A program made the translations under genes and the position numbers. Positions 1 through 8,059 of a stretch of 35,436 nucleotides of DNA are shown here, piece by piece (within the stretch, counting starts at the first letter, position 1; each line of letters starts with the position of its first letter). Origin of the DNA: an uncultured beta proteobacterium (GTDB lineage: Bacteria > Pseudomonadota > Gammaproteobacteria > Burkholderiales > Burkholderiaceae_C); contig CAIYYA010000074.1 of NCBI GenBank assembly GCA_903930255.1, positions 1 to 35,436 of the forward strand, read 5' to 3'. The notes beneath the pieces are model-generated. The model had not been told where the DNA came from and did no database searches. It worked only from the letters and a program-made list of their open reading frames with translations.

Positions 1-1201
1 CCTGTCACTCTTCCAAATTCTGCTCTGCGGTGCTGGCGTTGTGACGCTGTCCATGGGCATTCGCCATGGCTTTGGCTTGTGGCTGCAGCCGATGACCCAG
101 GCGCAGAACTGGAGCCGTGAAACCTTTGCGTTTGCCCTGGCCGTGCAAAACCTGGCCTGGGGTTTGGCTGGAATTTTTGCTGGCATGTTGGCTGACCGGT
201 TTGGAGCATTTCGGGTGATTCTGGGCGGCTCACTGCTCTACGCAATCGGCTTGCTGGGCATGGCGTATGCCAGTTCGCCCTTACTGTTCACGCTGACAGC
301 AGGCATCCTGATTGGCATGGCGCAAGCTGGCACCACTTTTGCCGTTGTTTATGGTGTGATTGGCCGCAATGTCGCTACCGACAGGCGCTCATGGGCCATG
401 GGTGTTGCAGCTGCAGCTGGTTCGTTTGGGCAGTTCTTGATGGTGCCCAGTGAAGGTTTTTTGATCAATAGTCTAGGTTGGCAACAGGCACTGGTGGTGC
501 TGGCGCTGGCTGCAACATTGATGATGCCTCTGGCCTGGGGCCTGCGCGAGCCCGATTTCAGAGGGGGCGCAGGGCATTTTCGTGAGCAATCCATTCTGCA
601 GGCGCTGCGCGAAGCTTTTGCTTACCGCAGTTTCCAACTATTGATGGCTGGCTTTTTTGTTTGCGGTTTTCAGGTGGTATTCATTGGCGTGCACATGCCA
701 AGCTATCTGAAAGACCAAGGTCTGTCGCCCCAAGTGGCGAGCTACTCACTGGCGCTGATTGGTCTTTTCAACGTTTTCGGCACTTACGCGGCGGGCGTAT
801 TAGGCCAGCGCATGCTTAAAAAGAACATTCTTGCGTTTATTTATTTTGCCCGCTCGATAGTGATCGCTGTCTTTTTATGGGCACCGCTATCGCCCCAGAG
901 CGTGTATATTTTTTCAGCACTGATGGGCTTGCTATGGTTATCGACCGTGCCGCCCACCAACGCCACTGTGGCACAAATTTTTGGCGTGGCGCATTTATCC
1001 ATGCTGGGTGGGTTTGTCTTTTTCAGCCACCAGATCGGCTCGTTCATGGGGGTCTGGCTGGGTGGATTTTTATTTGACCGCACGGGCAACTACAACGTGG
1101 TGTGGGGCATCTCGATTGCGCTTGGCGTGCTGGCCGCACTGGTTAATTTGCCCATCAAAGAAGCTGCCATTACGCGCAGTCCAGCGCCACAAGCCGCCTG
1201 A
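1..1201 (+). CDS. MFS transporter, 5' partial
   Basis: Major facilitator superfamily membrane transporter; the reading frame is open to base 2 of the window (reading LSLFQILLCGAG before the GTG at 41), so the true start lies upstream and the gene is 5' partial. About 12 hydrophobic segments are visible. The MFS loop signature between TM2 and TM3 is present as GMLADRFGAFRVILGG (about residue 60 of the visible part), and a second-half equivalent occurs as GVLGQRMLKKN. The overall look is that of the oxalate/formate-antiporter or AraJ-like MFS branches, but no substrate can be assigned from sequence alone. It ends 5 bases before a tiny membrane-protein ORF and is probably cotranscribed with it and with the methyltransferase that follows. 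Confidence 0.9.
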   Translation, partial: LSLFQILLCGAGVVTLSMGIRHGFGLWLQPMTQAQNWSRETFAFALAVQNLAWGLAGIFAGMLADRFGAFRVILGGSLLYAIGLLGMAYASSPLLFTLTAGILIGMAQAGTTFAVVYGVIGRNVATDRRSWAMGVAAAAGSFGQFLMVPSEGFLINSLGWQQALVVLALAATLMMPLAWGLREPDFRGGAGHFREQSILQALREAFAYRSFQLLMAGFFVCGFQVVFIGVHMPSYLKDQGLSPQVASYSLALIGLFNVFGTYAAGVLGQRMLKKNILAFIYFARSIVIAVFLWAPLSPQSVYIFSALMGLLWLSTVPPTNATVAQIFGVAHLSMLGGFVFFSHQIGSFMGVWLGGFLFDRTGNYNVVWGISIALGVLAALVNLPIKEAAITRSPAPQAA

Positions 1202-1206
1202 GCACC

Positions 1207-1332
1207 GTGCAAACCCTTCACAAACTGCTACTTTTCAGTGCACTTCTGGGCATTTTGCTGCTGGTTTTTTCTTTTTATACGCAGCCAGATTTTCTAATGA
1301 CACTAGCCAACCAGATGTGGGGCTGTTTTTAG
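1207..1332 (+). CDS. Small single-span membrane protein, 41 aa
   Basis: A 41-codon frame starting at GTG (1207), five bases after the MFS stop and two bases before the ATG of the methyltransferase. It begins MQTLHKLLLFSALLG, continues with a strongly hydrophobic stretch (about residues 7-24) and ends in a short polar tail TLANQMWGCF. The tight packing between two genes and the clean one-helix design argue for a real protein. I recall similar small proteins between the same neighbours in Comamonadaceae, but cannot verify this here. Function unknown. It could alternatively be a chance frame in a 133-bp spacer. Confidence 0.5.
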   Translation: MQTLHKLLLFSALLGILLLVFSFYTQPDFLMTLANQMWGCF

Positions 1333-1334
1333 CC

Positions 1335-1898
1335 ATGCCAATGCAAGCCTCTGAATGGGTGCAACGCTGGACGCACTTGGCTCACCCCGGAGGCAGCGTG
1401 CTTGACGTGGCTTGTGGGCAAGGCCGACACATGCAATGGTTTGCCGAACGAGGTTTCCAGGTAACGGGCGTTGACCGCAACCCCGAAGCGTTGCTCAATG
1501 CCAGTCAATATGGCAAGTCGATACAGGCTGATATTGAACACGGGCCGTGGCCTTTGCTGCAAAACAAGCAGCTACTACAGTTTGACGTGGTGGTAGTTAC
1601 CAACTATCTGTGGCGCGCGCTGCTACCAACCGTCGTGAGTAGCGTCGCTCCAGGAGGTTTGCTACTGTACGAAACCTTCGCATGCGGTAACGAAACAGTC
1701 GGCAGGCCCGCCAATCCGGATTTTTTATTACGCCCTGGTGAATTGCTTCAATTGTGTCAAGGGATACAAGTTGTCGCCTATGAAAATGGTTTTTTACCGA
1801 ACCCGGCGCGTTTTGTACAACGCATTGCCGCCTGCGCGCCCACGCTGGAACTTCCCGTGCCAAAAGTTTCTCTGAGGCCCTTGCTTTCGTCTCGCTAA
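1335..1898 (+). CDS. Class I SAM-dependent methyltransferase
   Basis: 187-aa protein from ATG at 1335 ([12 protein letters not shown]). The frame is open further upstream, but that part is a shadow of the MFS gene. Motif I of Rossmann methyltransferases is clear: [19 protein letters not shown] (about residues 22-40), followed by the acidic end of strand 2 in [11 protein letters not shown] and motif IV-like [16 protein letters not shown]. Such short TehB-like enzymes transfer a methyl group from S-adenosylmethionine to an unidentified substrate. The gene lies two bases after the small membrane protein and 34 bases before dapA, so it may share a transcript with both. Confidence 0.85.
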   Translation: MPMQASEWVQRWTHLAHPGGSVLDVACGQGRHMQWFAERGFQVTGVDRNPEALLNASQYGKSIQADIEHGPWPLLQNKQLLQFDVVVVTNYLWRALLPTVVSSVAPGGLLLYETFACGNETVGRPANPDFLLRPGELLQLCQGIQVVAYENGFLPNPARFVQRIAACAPTLELPVPKVSLRPLLSSR

Positions 1899-1932
1899 AA
1901 TACGCCGCTTACCTCCGAACCGCCCTCGCAAA

Positions 1933-2829
1933 ATGACACACTCCAAGCGCCCCCTCATTACTGGCAGCATCGTTGCCCTGGTGACCCCTATGCTGCCCGA
2001 TGGCAGTGTGGACTACGCTGCGCTGCGCAAGCTGATCGACTGGCATATTGCGCAGGGCACCGACTGCATTGGCGTGGTGGGGACCACAGGTGAATCGCCC
2101 ACCGTTAGCGTGCCAGAACACTGCGAGATCATCCGCGTGTCGGTCGAACAAGCCGCTGGGCGCGCACCCATCATGGCTGGCTGCGGCTCCAATTGCACGG
2201 CCGAAGCCATCGAACTGGCACGCTTTGCCAAGTCTGTGGGCGCAGACTGCCAGTTGCAGGTGGTGCCCTACTACAACAAACCGACTCAAGAAGGGCAATA
2301 TCAGCACTTCAAGGCGATTTCCGAGGCGGTCGATTTGCCCTTGGTGTTGTACAACGTGCCGGGCCGATCGGTGGCCGACATGGCGCTCGATACCGTGCTG
2401 CGGTTGGCAGCGCTGCCGGGCATCATCGGTATCAAAGAAGCTACAGGCAACATTGAACGTGCGCAATGGCTGATTCGCGAAGCCCCCAAGGGTTTTGCCA
2501 TCTATTCGGGTGATGACCCAACGGCCGTGGCGCTGATGCTTTGCGGTGGCCATGGCAATATCAGCGTGTCGGCCAATGTGGTGCCGCGCCTGATGCACGA
2601 GCTCTGCGTGGCTGCCATTGCTGGCGATGTCAAAAAAGCCATGGAAATTCAGTTCAAGCTCTTGCCCTTGCACAAAAACCTGTTCATCGAAGCCAACCCG
2701 ATTCCGGTCAAATGGGCTGCAGCACGCATGAACCTGTGTGGTGGCACACTGCGTTTACCCATGACGCCATTGACAAGCGCGAACCAGCCCCTTCTTGAAT
2801 CAACTCTGCAAGCCCTTGGCCTGCTCTGA
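1933..2829 (+). CDS. dapA: 4-hydroxy-tetrahydrodipicolinate synthase
   Basis: Condenses pyruvate with aspartate semialdehyde, the first committed step of lysine and diaminopimelate synthesis in the cytoplasm. 298 aa, normal for the family. The pyruvate-binding motif GTTGES is at 50-55, the catalytic tyrosine region LVLYNVPGR around 138-145 and the Schiff-base lysine in GIKEATGN at Lys168. Starts at ATG 1933. It is followed 39 bases later by bamC, the usual dapA-bamC neighbourhood of proteobacteria, so the two are probably cotranscribed. Confidence 0.97.
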   Translation: MTHSKRPLITGSIVALVTPMLPDGSVDYAALRKLIDWHIAQGTDCIGVVGTTGESPTVSVPEHCEIIRVSVEQAAGRAPIMAGCGSNCTAEAIELARFAKSVGADCQLQVVPYYNKPTQEGQYQHFKAISEAVDLPLVLYNVPGRSVADMALDTVLRLAALPGIIGIKEATGNIERAQWLIREAPKGFAIYSGDDPTAVALMLCGGHGNISVSANVVPRLMHELCVAAIAGDVKKAMEIQFKLLPLHKNLFIEANPIPVKWAAARMNLCGGTLRLPMTPLTSANQPLLESTLQALGLL

Positions 2830-2868
2830 ATCCCTGCCCTGTTCTGATTTATCCCGCAAAGGAATTTT

Positions 2869-3957
2869 GTGAAGCATCTGACCCGACTCGCATCTATTGG
2901 CCTGACCCTCACCCTTGGGGCCTGTTCAGCCTTGCAAAGTGACAAGGTGGACTACAAAAGCTCGGGCAAAACCGCTCCGTCGCTGGAAATTCCGCCTGAT
3001 TTGACGCAACTCTCACGCGATACGCGCTATGTCGTAGCAGGCTCAGCCGTCACCGCTTCCGGCTTTCAAATGGGACAAGCAGTGGCACAACACAGCACCA
3101 CTGCGGCACTGGCGATGGGTGATGTGCGAATAGAGCGTGCCGGCGACCAACGTTGGCTGGTCATTACCCGGCCTGCCGACAAATTATGGGAACCGGTCAA
3201 AGAGTTTTGGCAAGAAAACGGTTTTCTATTGACCATGGATCAAGCCAACTTGGGCATCATGGAAACCGACTGGGCTGAAAACCGCGCCAAACTGCCACAA
3301 GACTTTGTCCGCCAAGCTCTGGGGAAAATGCTCGATTCGTTGTATTCCACCGGAGAGCGCGACAAGTTTCGCACCCGGCTGGAGCGCAATGCTAGCGGCG
3401 GCACCGACATCTTCATCAGCCACCGCGGCATGATCGAGGTCTATAGCAACACCGAAAAAGATCAGACCGTCTGGCAACCCCGCACAGTTGACCCCGAGTT
3501 AGAGGCTGAATTTTTGCGCCGTCTGATGGTCAAGTTGGGCGTGACTCAGGAGCAGTCCACTGCGCTGATCGCCTCGGGTGCCGTGAAGAACAGCTCGCGC
3601 GTGGGCAGCGTTGATGGGCAGAGTGTTGTCTTGCTCGACGAGGGTTTTGACCGTGCCTGGCGCCGAGTTGGCTTGTCGCTCGACCGCACCAATTTCACGG
3701 TGGAAGACCGCGACCGCGCCAAAGGCATCTACTTTGTGCGCTACGTTGCGCCGGTTGCAGACAAAGCCGACAGCGGTGGTTTTTTCAGCAATCTGTTTAG
3801 TTCGTCCAAACCAGACTCCACACCGAAAAAATTCAGAATTGCTGTGCTTGGCAAAGGCGAAACAAGCACGGTGTCGGTGCAAAGCACTGACGGCTCACGC
3901 GCAACAGCAAGCGATGCCCAGCGCATCGTCAAAGTGCTGGTCGACGATCTGAAATAA
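2869..3957 (+). CDS. bamC: Outer membrane assembly lipoprotein BamC
   Basis: Accessory lipoprotein of the Bam complex, which inserts beta-barrel proteins into the outer membrane. 362 aa from a GTG start at 2869 preceded by AAAGGAATTTT (GGA core). A lipoprotein signal peptide ends at a lipobox LTLGAC with the modified cysteine at position 19, followed by the extended N-terminal segment with the family's conserved IPPDLT motif (about residue 42). Two helix-grip domains follow, around 95-215 and 235-362. The position just after dapA supports the assignment. The next genes are convergent, ending 8 bases away. Confidence 0.93.
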   Translation: MKHLTRLASIGLTLTLGACSALQSDKVDYKSSGKTAPSLEIPPDLTQLSRDTRYVVAGSAVTASGFQMGQAVAQHSTTAALAMGDVRIERAGDQRWLVITRPADKLWEPVKEFWQENGFLLTMDQANLGIMETDWAENRAKLPQDFVRQALGKMLDSLYSTGERDKFRTRLERNASGGTDIFISHRGMIEVYSNTEKDQTVWQPRTVDPELEAEFLRRLMVKLGVTQEQSTALIASGAVKNSSRVGSVDGQSVVLLDEGFDRAWRRVGLSLDRTNFTVEDRDRAKGIYFVRYVAPVADKADSGGFFSNLFSSSKPDSTPKKFRIAVLGKGETSTVSVQSTDGSRATASDAQRIVKVLVDDLK

Positions 3958-3965
3958 GACGGATA

Positions 3966-4592
3966 TTAGCCCGTTGCGAAGCGGGTGCCGGCGGCCTTGA
4001 TGCCCCACAAAAGCTCAACCAGCGCAGGGCTGTTGAGCAGGGGTTCGCCAAAAATTACCAGCCAATAGCCAGCTTCGTCCACCCAAAAGGGCACGAATGC
4101 AGTGCTTGGCAACAAAAACTCAGGGTCCGTATGGAACGAGACAAAATGGCTCGCACCAGACCAACCTCGGCGTGCCTGTTTGCTGGCAAATTCAGAATAG
4201 GCAGCTGCAGCAGCGCTGAGCACGTCGGCATCGTCTTGCTCTACACCTGCGCGCGCCAGACAAAAGCCGCTTTCGGACGCCAAAACGGCACGACGCTCGC
4301 CAGACAGCGAGGCAATCACATGCTGCAAAAAATCGTCCAGCTTGGAGTCTGGCCCTTGTAGTGGACGCTGCAAACGCTGCACCCACAGCTGCTGCACCAG
4401 TTCGTCTAATTGGGAGCTGCTCATGCCAGCTTTGGCCAACCATGCGGATGTTTCGAGGCTGCGCTCGCCAGTCAACAAGCCTTGCAAGGCCAGCGCACTG
4501 GCATCTGGCTGCACATTTGAAAAAGCGCGTAAAACCCCCTTGGGCGTCAGCATCAGCCACTCAGAAACGCTCGCATTCGGTGCAGTTGTCAT
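3966..4592 (-). CDS. Roadblock/LC7-like protein, last gene of PAS/Roadblock operon
   Basis: 208-aa protein starting at ATG 4592 (MTTAPNASVSEWL); an upstream in-frame ATG at 4622 would add ten residues. The middle part (about 105-150) has the look of a Roadblock fold: a strand with small residues and a 'vxASESGFCLARAG' pattern followed by an alanine-rich helix, as in MglB/Roadblock proteins. The C-terminal part, with several WVDEAGYWLVIFGEP-type strands, resembles no family I recognise. It is the last gene of a five-gene operon that begins with a clear Roadblock gene at 6835. Roadblock proteins usually bind small GTPases or act as dimeric scaffolds, but no GTPase gene lies in the operon. Function unknown. 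Confidence 0.7.
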   Translation of the reverse strand: MTTAPNASVSEWLMLTPKGVLRAFSNVQPDASALALQGLLTGERSLETSAWLAKAGMSSSQLDELVQQLWVQRLQRPLQGPDSKLDDFLQHVIASLSGERRAVLASESGFCLARAGVEQDDADVLSAAAAAYSEFASKQARRGWSGASHFVSFHTDPEFLLPSTAFVPFWVDEAGYWLVIFGEPLLNSPALVELLWGIKAAGTRFATG

Positions 4593-4634
4593 CAATTTAC
4601 CGGGACGTGCGCCCGACTCCAAATAAGTTCAAGC

Positions 4635-5213
4635 TCATGCGCTCACCATACCCTGCTCAAGCTGGCGACTCACCACATCCCAACCCGGCGGCAAGTCATC
4701 ACTCAAACGCAACAAAGCCCGCCGGGCCAGCATGAATGCCAGGTTGTCATGGCAGGTTAAACAGTGGTGCAAAAAAGCCTGCTGGGCACTCACATCATCG
4801 AGCTCAACCGCACGCACCACCTGCGAGGCTAGCGCGCGAGAATCATCGGTGCTGCAGCGCCGTGCCCGGGTCGACAAGTCAGCCGAGGGAATGGCCAACA
4901 CACTCCAGCGCGTAGCCAAGGGTGTGATGCGTGCCAGTCTGGCGGCCTCGGTTTGCACGTCAAACCAGCGCACCACATGTTGCGCCAAGCGCGACCTGAC
5001 CATTTGCAAGGCGGCCCGTTTGAAAGACGTTTGTTCCGGGCCAAAGCTGGTGAAAATGTCAGCCAAAGCACCTTGCACCGGTTCAGCACCCGGCATTTCC
5101 ATGGCTACGTGCAAGCGCGCCATGTGCGCGCTGACATCGCTGCTGTTGCGCAACAGGCTGCGTGCATGGCGGCGAATCTCGCGGCGAACTTGCAGGTTTT
5201 CTGGCTGATTCAT
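4635..5213 (-). CDS. Conserved-type hypothetical protein in PAS/Roadblock operon
   Basis: 192-aa soluble, alanine- and arginine-rich, predominantly helical protein that I do not recognise. It begins MNQPENLQVRREIRRHARS and has no signal peptide or membrane segment. A possible metal-binding HHCLTCH cluster (His-His-Cys-x2-Cys-His) lies at about residues 148-154, noteworthy because the rest of the protein has few cysteines. It starts 7 bases after the stop of the PhnD-like gene and ends 42 bases before the next start, so it is cotranscribed with them. The coding calls on both sides of this stretch are good, which supports the frame. Confidence 0.75.
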   Translation of the reverse strand: MNQPENLQVRREIRRHARSLLRNSSDVSAHMARLHVAMEMPGAEPVQGALADIFTSFGPEQTSFKRAALQMVRSRLAQHVVRWFDVQTEAARLARITPLATRWSVLAIPSADLSTRARRCSTDDSRALASQVVRAVELDDVSAQQAFLHHCLTCHDNLAFMLARRALLRLSDDLPPGWDVVSRQLEQGMVSA

Positions 5214-5220
5214 GGTGGCA

Positions 5221-5970
5221 CTAATCGAGCAAAGTGTCCATCAAATCGATCATAAAGTCGGCCTCTTCAGCCGTCATGGGCTCAAAGCCATTGGGCAAAC
5301 CCAGCGCTTCGAGCAAATCGGCATCACCGGGCTCACTGCCAATACCAAAAAACGCCTTGGCGATAACAGGCACCTGCTCGCCGTGGCGCGGGTGCACCAG
5401 CAAGACGTGTGAAATATCACTGATGGCGCTCTCGACCAGCACATGCAACTGAGAGCGCGTCATGCGTGTGAGTGAGGCATAGGCATCAGCAAGAAAAAAA
5501 GCCGCCTGTGTTTCACCCTTGATAGCCTTGCGAGCAGCGGCCTGGTAGCTGTCGACCGGGCACCAGCTAATCAGTTGTTCGGTCAGGTCAGCTGGCTCCA
5601 GCAGGCGCAGGCCAATCAGTTTCACGTCCTTGTTTTCAGTCAGGGCAATGCTGCAGCCTGGCCGCAAGTCTTCGACACAACGCAAGCCCGACTCGGCACC
5701 AGTGGCTATCACCATCTCGTCGTAGCGCTTGGCAGGTCGGGCAAAGGGAATATAGCCCTGCGTGCGAATCATGTCGGTGGCATCAAACGGATTGGCATAC
5801 ACAATGTCGGCCTGATCCGCTTGCAGACACTGGGTTTGCTCGTGGGCGCTAGCAGGTGTCAATAAATGCAAATGCAGACCGGAGCGCCGTTGCAACACGG
5901 TATTGAGCATGTGCCAGCCGGCAAAACGTTCAGGCGAAAAATCGGGCGCAATCAGAAAATTAAGCTTCAT
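5221..5970 (-). CDS. PhnD-like (phosphate/phosphonate-type) substrate-binding domain protein, cytoplasmic
   Basis: 249 aa from ATG 5970 (MKLNFLIAPDFSPERFAGW); its ATG overlaps the stop of the PAS gene by four bases (ATGA). The fold signature is that of PhnD/SsuA-type periplasmic binding proteins: LNFLIAPDFSPE at the start, AHEQTQCLQADQADIVYANPFDAT around 63-86, then SGLRCVEDLRPGCSIALTENKDV and a lobe-2 segment with QAAFFLADAYASLTR. There is no signal peptide, no lipobox and no ABC transporter partner, so it probably senses a small ligand or protein partner inside the cell rather than feeding a transporter. The acidic C-terminal tail (AEEADFMIDLMDTLLD) is unusual for a periplasmic binding protein. 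Confidence 0.8.
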   Translation of the reverse strand: MKLNFLIAPDFSPERFAGWHMLNTVLQRRSGLHLHLLTPASAHEQTQCLQADQADIVYANPFDATDMIRTQGYIPFARPAKRYDEMVIATGAESGLRCVEDLRPGCSIALTENKDVKLIGLRLLEPADLTEQLISWCPVDSYQAAARKAIKGETQAAFFLADAYASLTRMTRSQLHVLVESAISDISHVLLVHPRHGEQVPVIAKAFFGIGSEPGDADLLEALGLPNGFEPMTAEEADFMIDLMDTLLD

Positions 5971-6461
5971 GACGCTGCCCTTTCGGCATCCAGCCATTGC
6001 TTGTAAACGGGTATCAACTCGTTGATGCGCGTGCGCGAAGGTTTGCGCCGCACCGAGGTGTAGCCCACGATGACCCCATTGCGGATGTTGGGCACGGCAG
6101 TGGCATAGACCCAGTAGAAAGCGCCGTCCTTGCGCAGGTTTTTCACATAGCCATGCCATTTTTTCCCAGCGGCGATGTCGTCCCACAAACCTTTGAAAGC
6201 GATTTTGGGCATGTCTGGGTGGCGCAAAATGTGATGCGGCGCACCCAGCAATTCATCATGCGTGTAGCCGCTCATTTCGACAAAAGCCTCGTTGGCATGG
6301 GTGATGATGCCCGCCAGATCGGTGCGAGAAACAATCAGCCGCCCCTGCGGAAAAGGCACTTCGACCTCGGTGCAATAGACCCTGCGCGAGCTGCCGTCGC
6401 TGTAGGTCAACGTCGATGCTTGACTGGCTCCCTCGGGTGAAGACATATCGGCAAGTTGCAT
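5967..6461 (-). CDS. PAS-domain protein of the Aer type
   Basis: 164-aa single-domain protein. The PAS fold is clear and closest to Aer-type aerotaxis sensors: LIVSRTDLAGIITHANEAF (about 43-61), VEMSGYTHDELLGAPHHILRHPDMP (62-86), then FKGLWDDIAAGKKWHGYVKNLRKDG and the C-terminal strand FYWVYATAVPNI. Aer-like PAS domains bind FAD. Unlike Aer it has no HAMP or methyl-accepting domain, so the output must be through a partner, plausibly one of its operon neighbours. The stop overlaps the next start (ATGA), and 11 bases separate it from the upstream Roadblock gene. Confidence 0.9.
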   Translation of the reverse strand: MQLADMSSPEGASQASTLTYSDGSSRRVYCTEVEVPFPQGRLIVSRTDLAGIITHANEAFVEMSGYTHDELLGAPHHILRHPDMPKIAFKGLWDDIAAGKKWHGYVKNLRKDGAFYWVYATAVPNIRNGVIVGYTSVRRKPSRTRINELIPVYKQWLDAERAAS

Positions 6462-6472
6462 GATGCCAGTCC

Positions 6473-6835
6473 TCAGAGCAATTTCGACAGGGTTTCAGCC
6501 GCGCGGCGGATATCCAGAAAAATCAGACCGAGCTTGGCGTTGGGTTTGGCCAGCACCGTCAGCACGGCCTCAGGGCCGGCTGCACTCATGATGACGTAAC
6601 CACGTTCGCCATGAATCAGCACCCGCTCCAGCTTGCCACGCGACAACTCGCGCGCTGTGCGCTCACCCAGTGAAAGCAGCGCTGCCGACATCGCGCCAAT
6701 CCGGTCTTCGTCCATACCTTGCGGCAACACCGAGGCAATCATCAAACCGTCGGTCGAAATCAGGGCCGAAGCCTCGATGTCAGCGGTTGAACCGTTGAGC
6801 TCTTGCAGCGACTGCTGCAGCATATCTGTGCGCAT
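6473..6835 (-). CDS. Roadblock/LC7 domain protein (MglB-like)
   Basis: 120 aa, one Roadblock/LC7 domain: LNGSTADIEASALISTDGL (about 13-31), MIASVLPQGMDEDRIGAMSAALLSLGERTA, then LERVLIHGERGYVIMSAAGPEAVLTVLA and a final helix with LGLIFLDIRRAAETL. The family includes MglB, a GAP-like partner of the polarity GTPase MglA, and other dimeric scaffolds. It is the first gene of a minus-strand operon with PAS, PhnD-like, unknown and second Roadblock-like genes. No MglA-like GTPase is visible in the window. A putative ribosome binding site AGGAGT lies just upstream of the ATG at 6835. Confidence 0.9.
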   Translation of the reverse strand: MRTDMLQQSLQELNGSTADIEASALISTDGLMIASVLPQGMDEDRIGAMSAALLSLGERTARELSRGKLERVLIHGERGYVIMSAAGPEAVLTVLAKPNAKLGLIFLDIRRAAETLSKLL

Positions 6836-6878
6836 TATTAACTCCTGTACAGCTATTCAAGCCGAGTCCGAAAGCGGA

Positions 6879-7604
6879 TCACCCCAGCCAGTGCGTGAAC
6901 TCTTCAACCGGCACGCGCGGGGTGTGAAACGTGTTCACGATGTTATCTGCATCTGCATAGCCCAAGGCCATGCCGCAGACCAACATTTCGTTGTCGGCAG
7001 CACCCAGATGCGGCAACACCAGTTTGGAGAAACCGTTCCAGGCGGCTTGCGGACAAGTGTGCAGCCCGCGCGCGCGCGCAGCCAGCATGAGGTTTTGCAA
7101 AAACATGCCGTAATCAAGCAAGGAACCGCGCCCCATGACCCGGTCAACCGTGAACATCAAGCCCACTGGCGCATCAAAAAACGTGTAATTGCGCTGGTGT
7201 TGCTGGTGCATTTTGTCTTTGTCACCCTTGGTAATGCCGAGCAAACCATACAGGCTCCAGCCATTTTCGCGACGCCGGTCGACAAACGGGCTGACCCATT
7301 TTTCGGGGTAATAGTCATATTCTTCCTGGTACTCGCTGGCCAATGCCGGGTTGGCACGCAGCGCGTCGTGCGCAGCACACACTTTTTGCACCAGACTGTT
7401 GCGGCTCTCGCCTTGCAACACATACACCTTCCAGGGCTGGGTGTTGGTGCCCGATGGCGCGCGACTGGCCATTTGTAGCAGTTCAACCAGCGTTTGATGC
7501 GGCACGGCTTGCTGTGTGAAAGCACGCGCTGAAAGACGTGTGGTGATGGCAGTGTCAACGTCATGGGCATATTGCTCGCCCATTGGCAGATTTTTTGAAT
7601 TCAA
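6879..7604 (-). CDS. Nitroreductase family protein
   Basis: 241-aa FMN-dependent oxidoreductase of the nitroreductase superfamily. Typical signatures: RLSARAFTQQAVPHQTLVELL (about 23-43), the FMN-binding ASRAPSGTNTQPWKVYVL (about 46-63) and the C-terminal LVCGMALGYADADNIVNTF. The ligand is probably FMN with NAD(P)H as donor; the natural substrate is not predictable. The ATG at 7604 overlaps the stop of the upstream thioesterase by four bases, so the two are translationally coupled. Confidence 0.93.
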   Translation of the reverse strand: MNSKNLPMGEQYAHDVDTAITTRLSARAFTQQAVPHQTLVELLQMASRAPSGTNTQPWKVYVLQGESRNSLVQKVCAAHDALRANPALASEYQEEYDYYPEKWVSPFVDRRRENGWSLYGLLGITKGDKDKMHQQHQRNYTFFDAPVGLMFTVDRVMGRGSLLDYGMFLQNLMLAARARGLHTCPQAAWNGFSKLVLPHLGAADNEMLVCGMALGYADADNIVNTFHTPRVPVEEFTHWLG

Positions 7605-8047
7605 AGGAGTTTCTCCAAAACAGTTTTGAGTGAAGCAGGCAACGACGTCGGGCGACGCGATTCGCGCTCAACATACACATGCACAAAATGCCCTTTGGCT
7701 GCTGTCAAAGGTTCACCCTGGGCAAACAAACCAACTTCGTAGCGCACGCTCGATTGTCCCAAACGCGCGACCCGAATCCCGGCCTCGATGGTCTGCGGAA
7801 ACGACAAAGGCGAAAAATAATTGCACTGGGTTTCGATAACCAACCCGATGGTTGACCCCTGCGCTACATCAAGCACGCCCTGCTCGATCAAATAGGCGTT
7901 CACCGCCGTGTCAAACCAGCTGTAATAAATGACATTGTTCACATGTCCATAGGCATCGTTGTCCATCCAGCGTGTGCTGATACTGCGAAATACCTTGTAA
8001 GCCGTGCGTGGCTCGGGCTCTGGGCGTGCGGTTTTTTGCTGTGACAT
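7601..8047 (-). CDS. Acyl-CoA thioesterase, 4HBT hotdog family
   Basis: 148-aa hotdog-fold protein similar to YbgC/4-hydroxybenzoyl-CoA thioesterases. The active-site segment STRWMDNDAYGHVNNVIYYSW (about 24-44) carries the conserved aspartate and HVNN, and VIETQCNYFSPLSFPQTIEAG follows. It would hydrolyse an acyl-CoA thioester, substrate unknown. It lies 12 bases downstream of lutB and overlaps the nitroreductase start, so it may belong to the lut transcript. Confidence 0.92.
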   Translation of the reverse strand: MSQQKTARPEPEPRTAYKVFRSISTRWMDNDAYGHVNNVIYYSWFDTAVNAYLIEQGVLDVAQGSTIGLVIETQCNYFSPLSFPQTIEAGIRVARLGQSSVRYEVGLFAQGEPLTAAKGHFVHVYVERESRRPTSLPASLKTVLEKLL

Positions 8048-8059
8048 AAAGAAAAAAGT

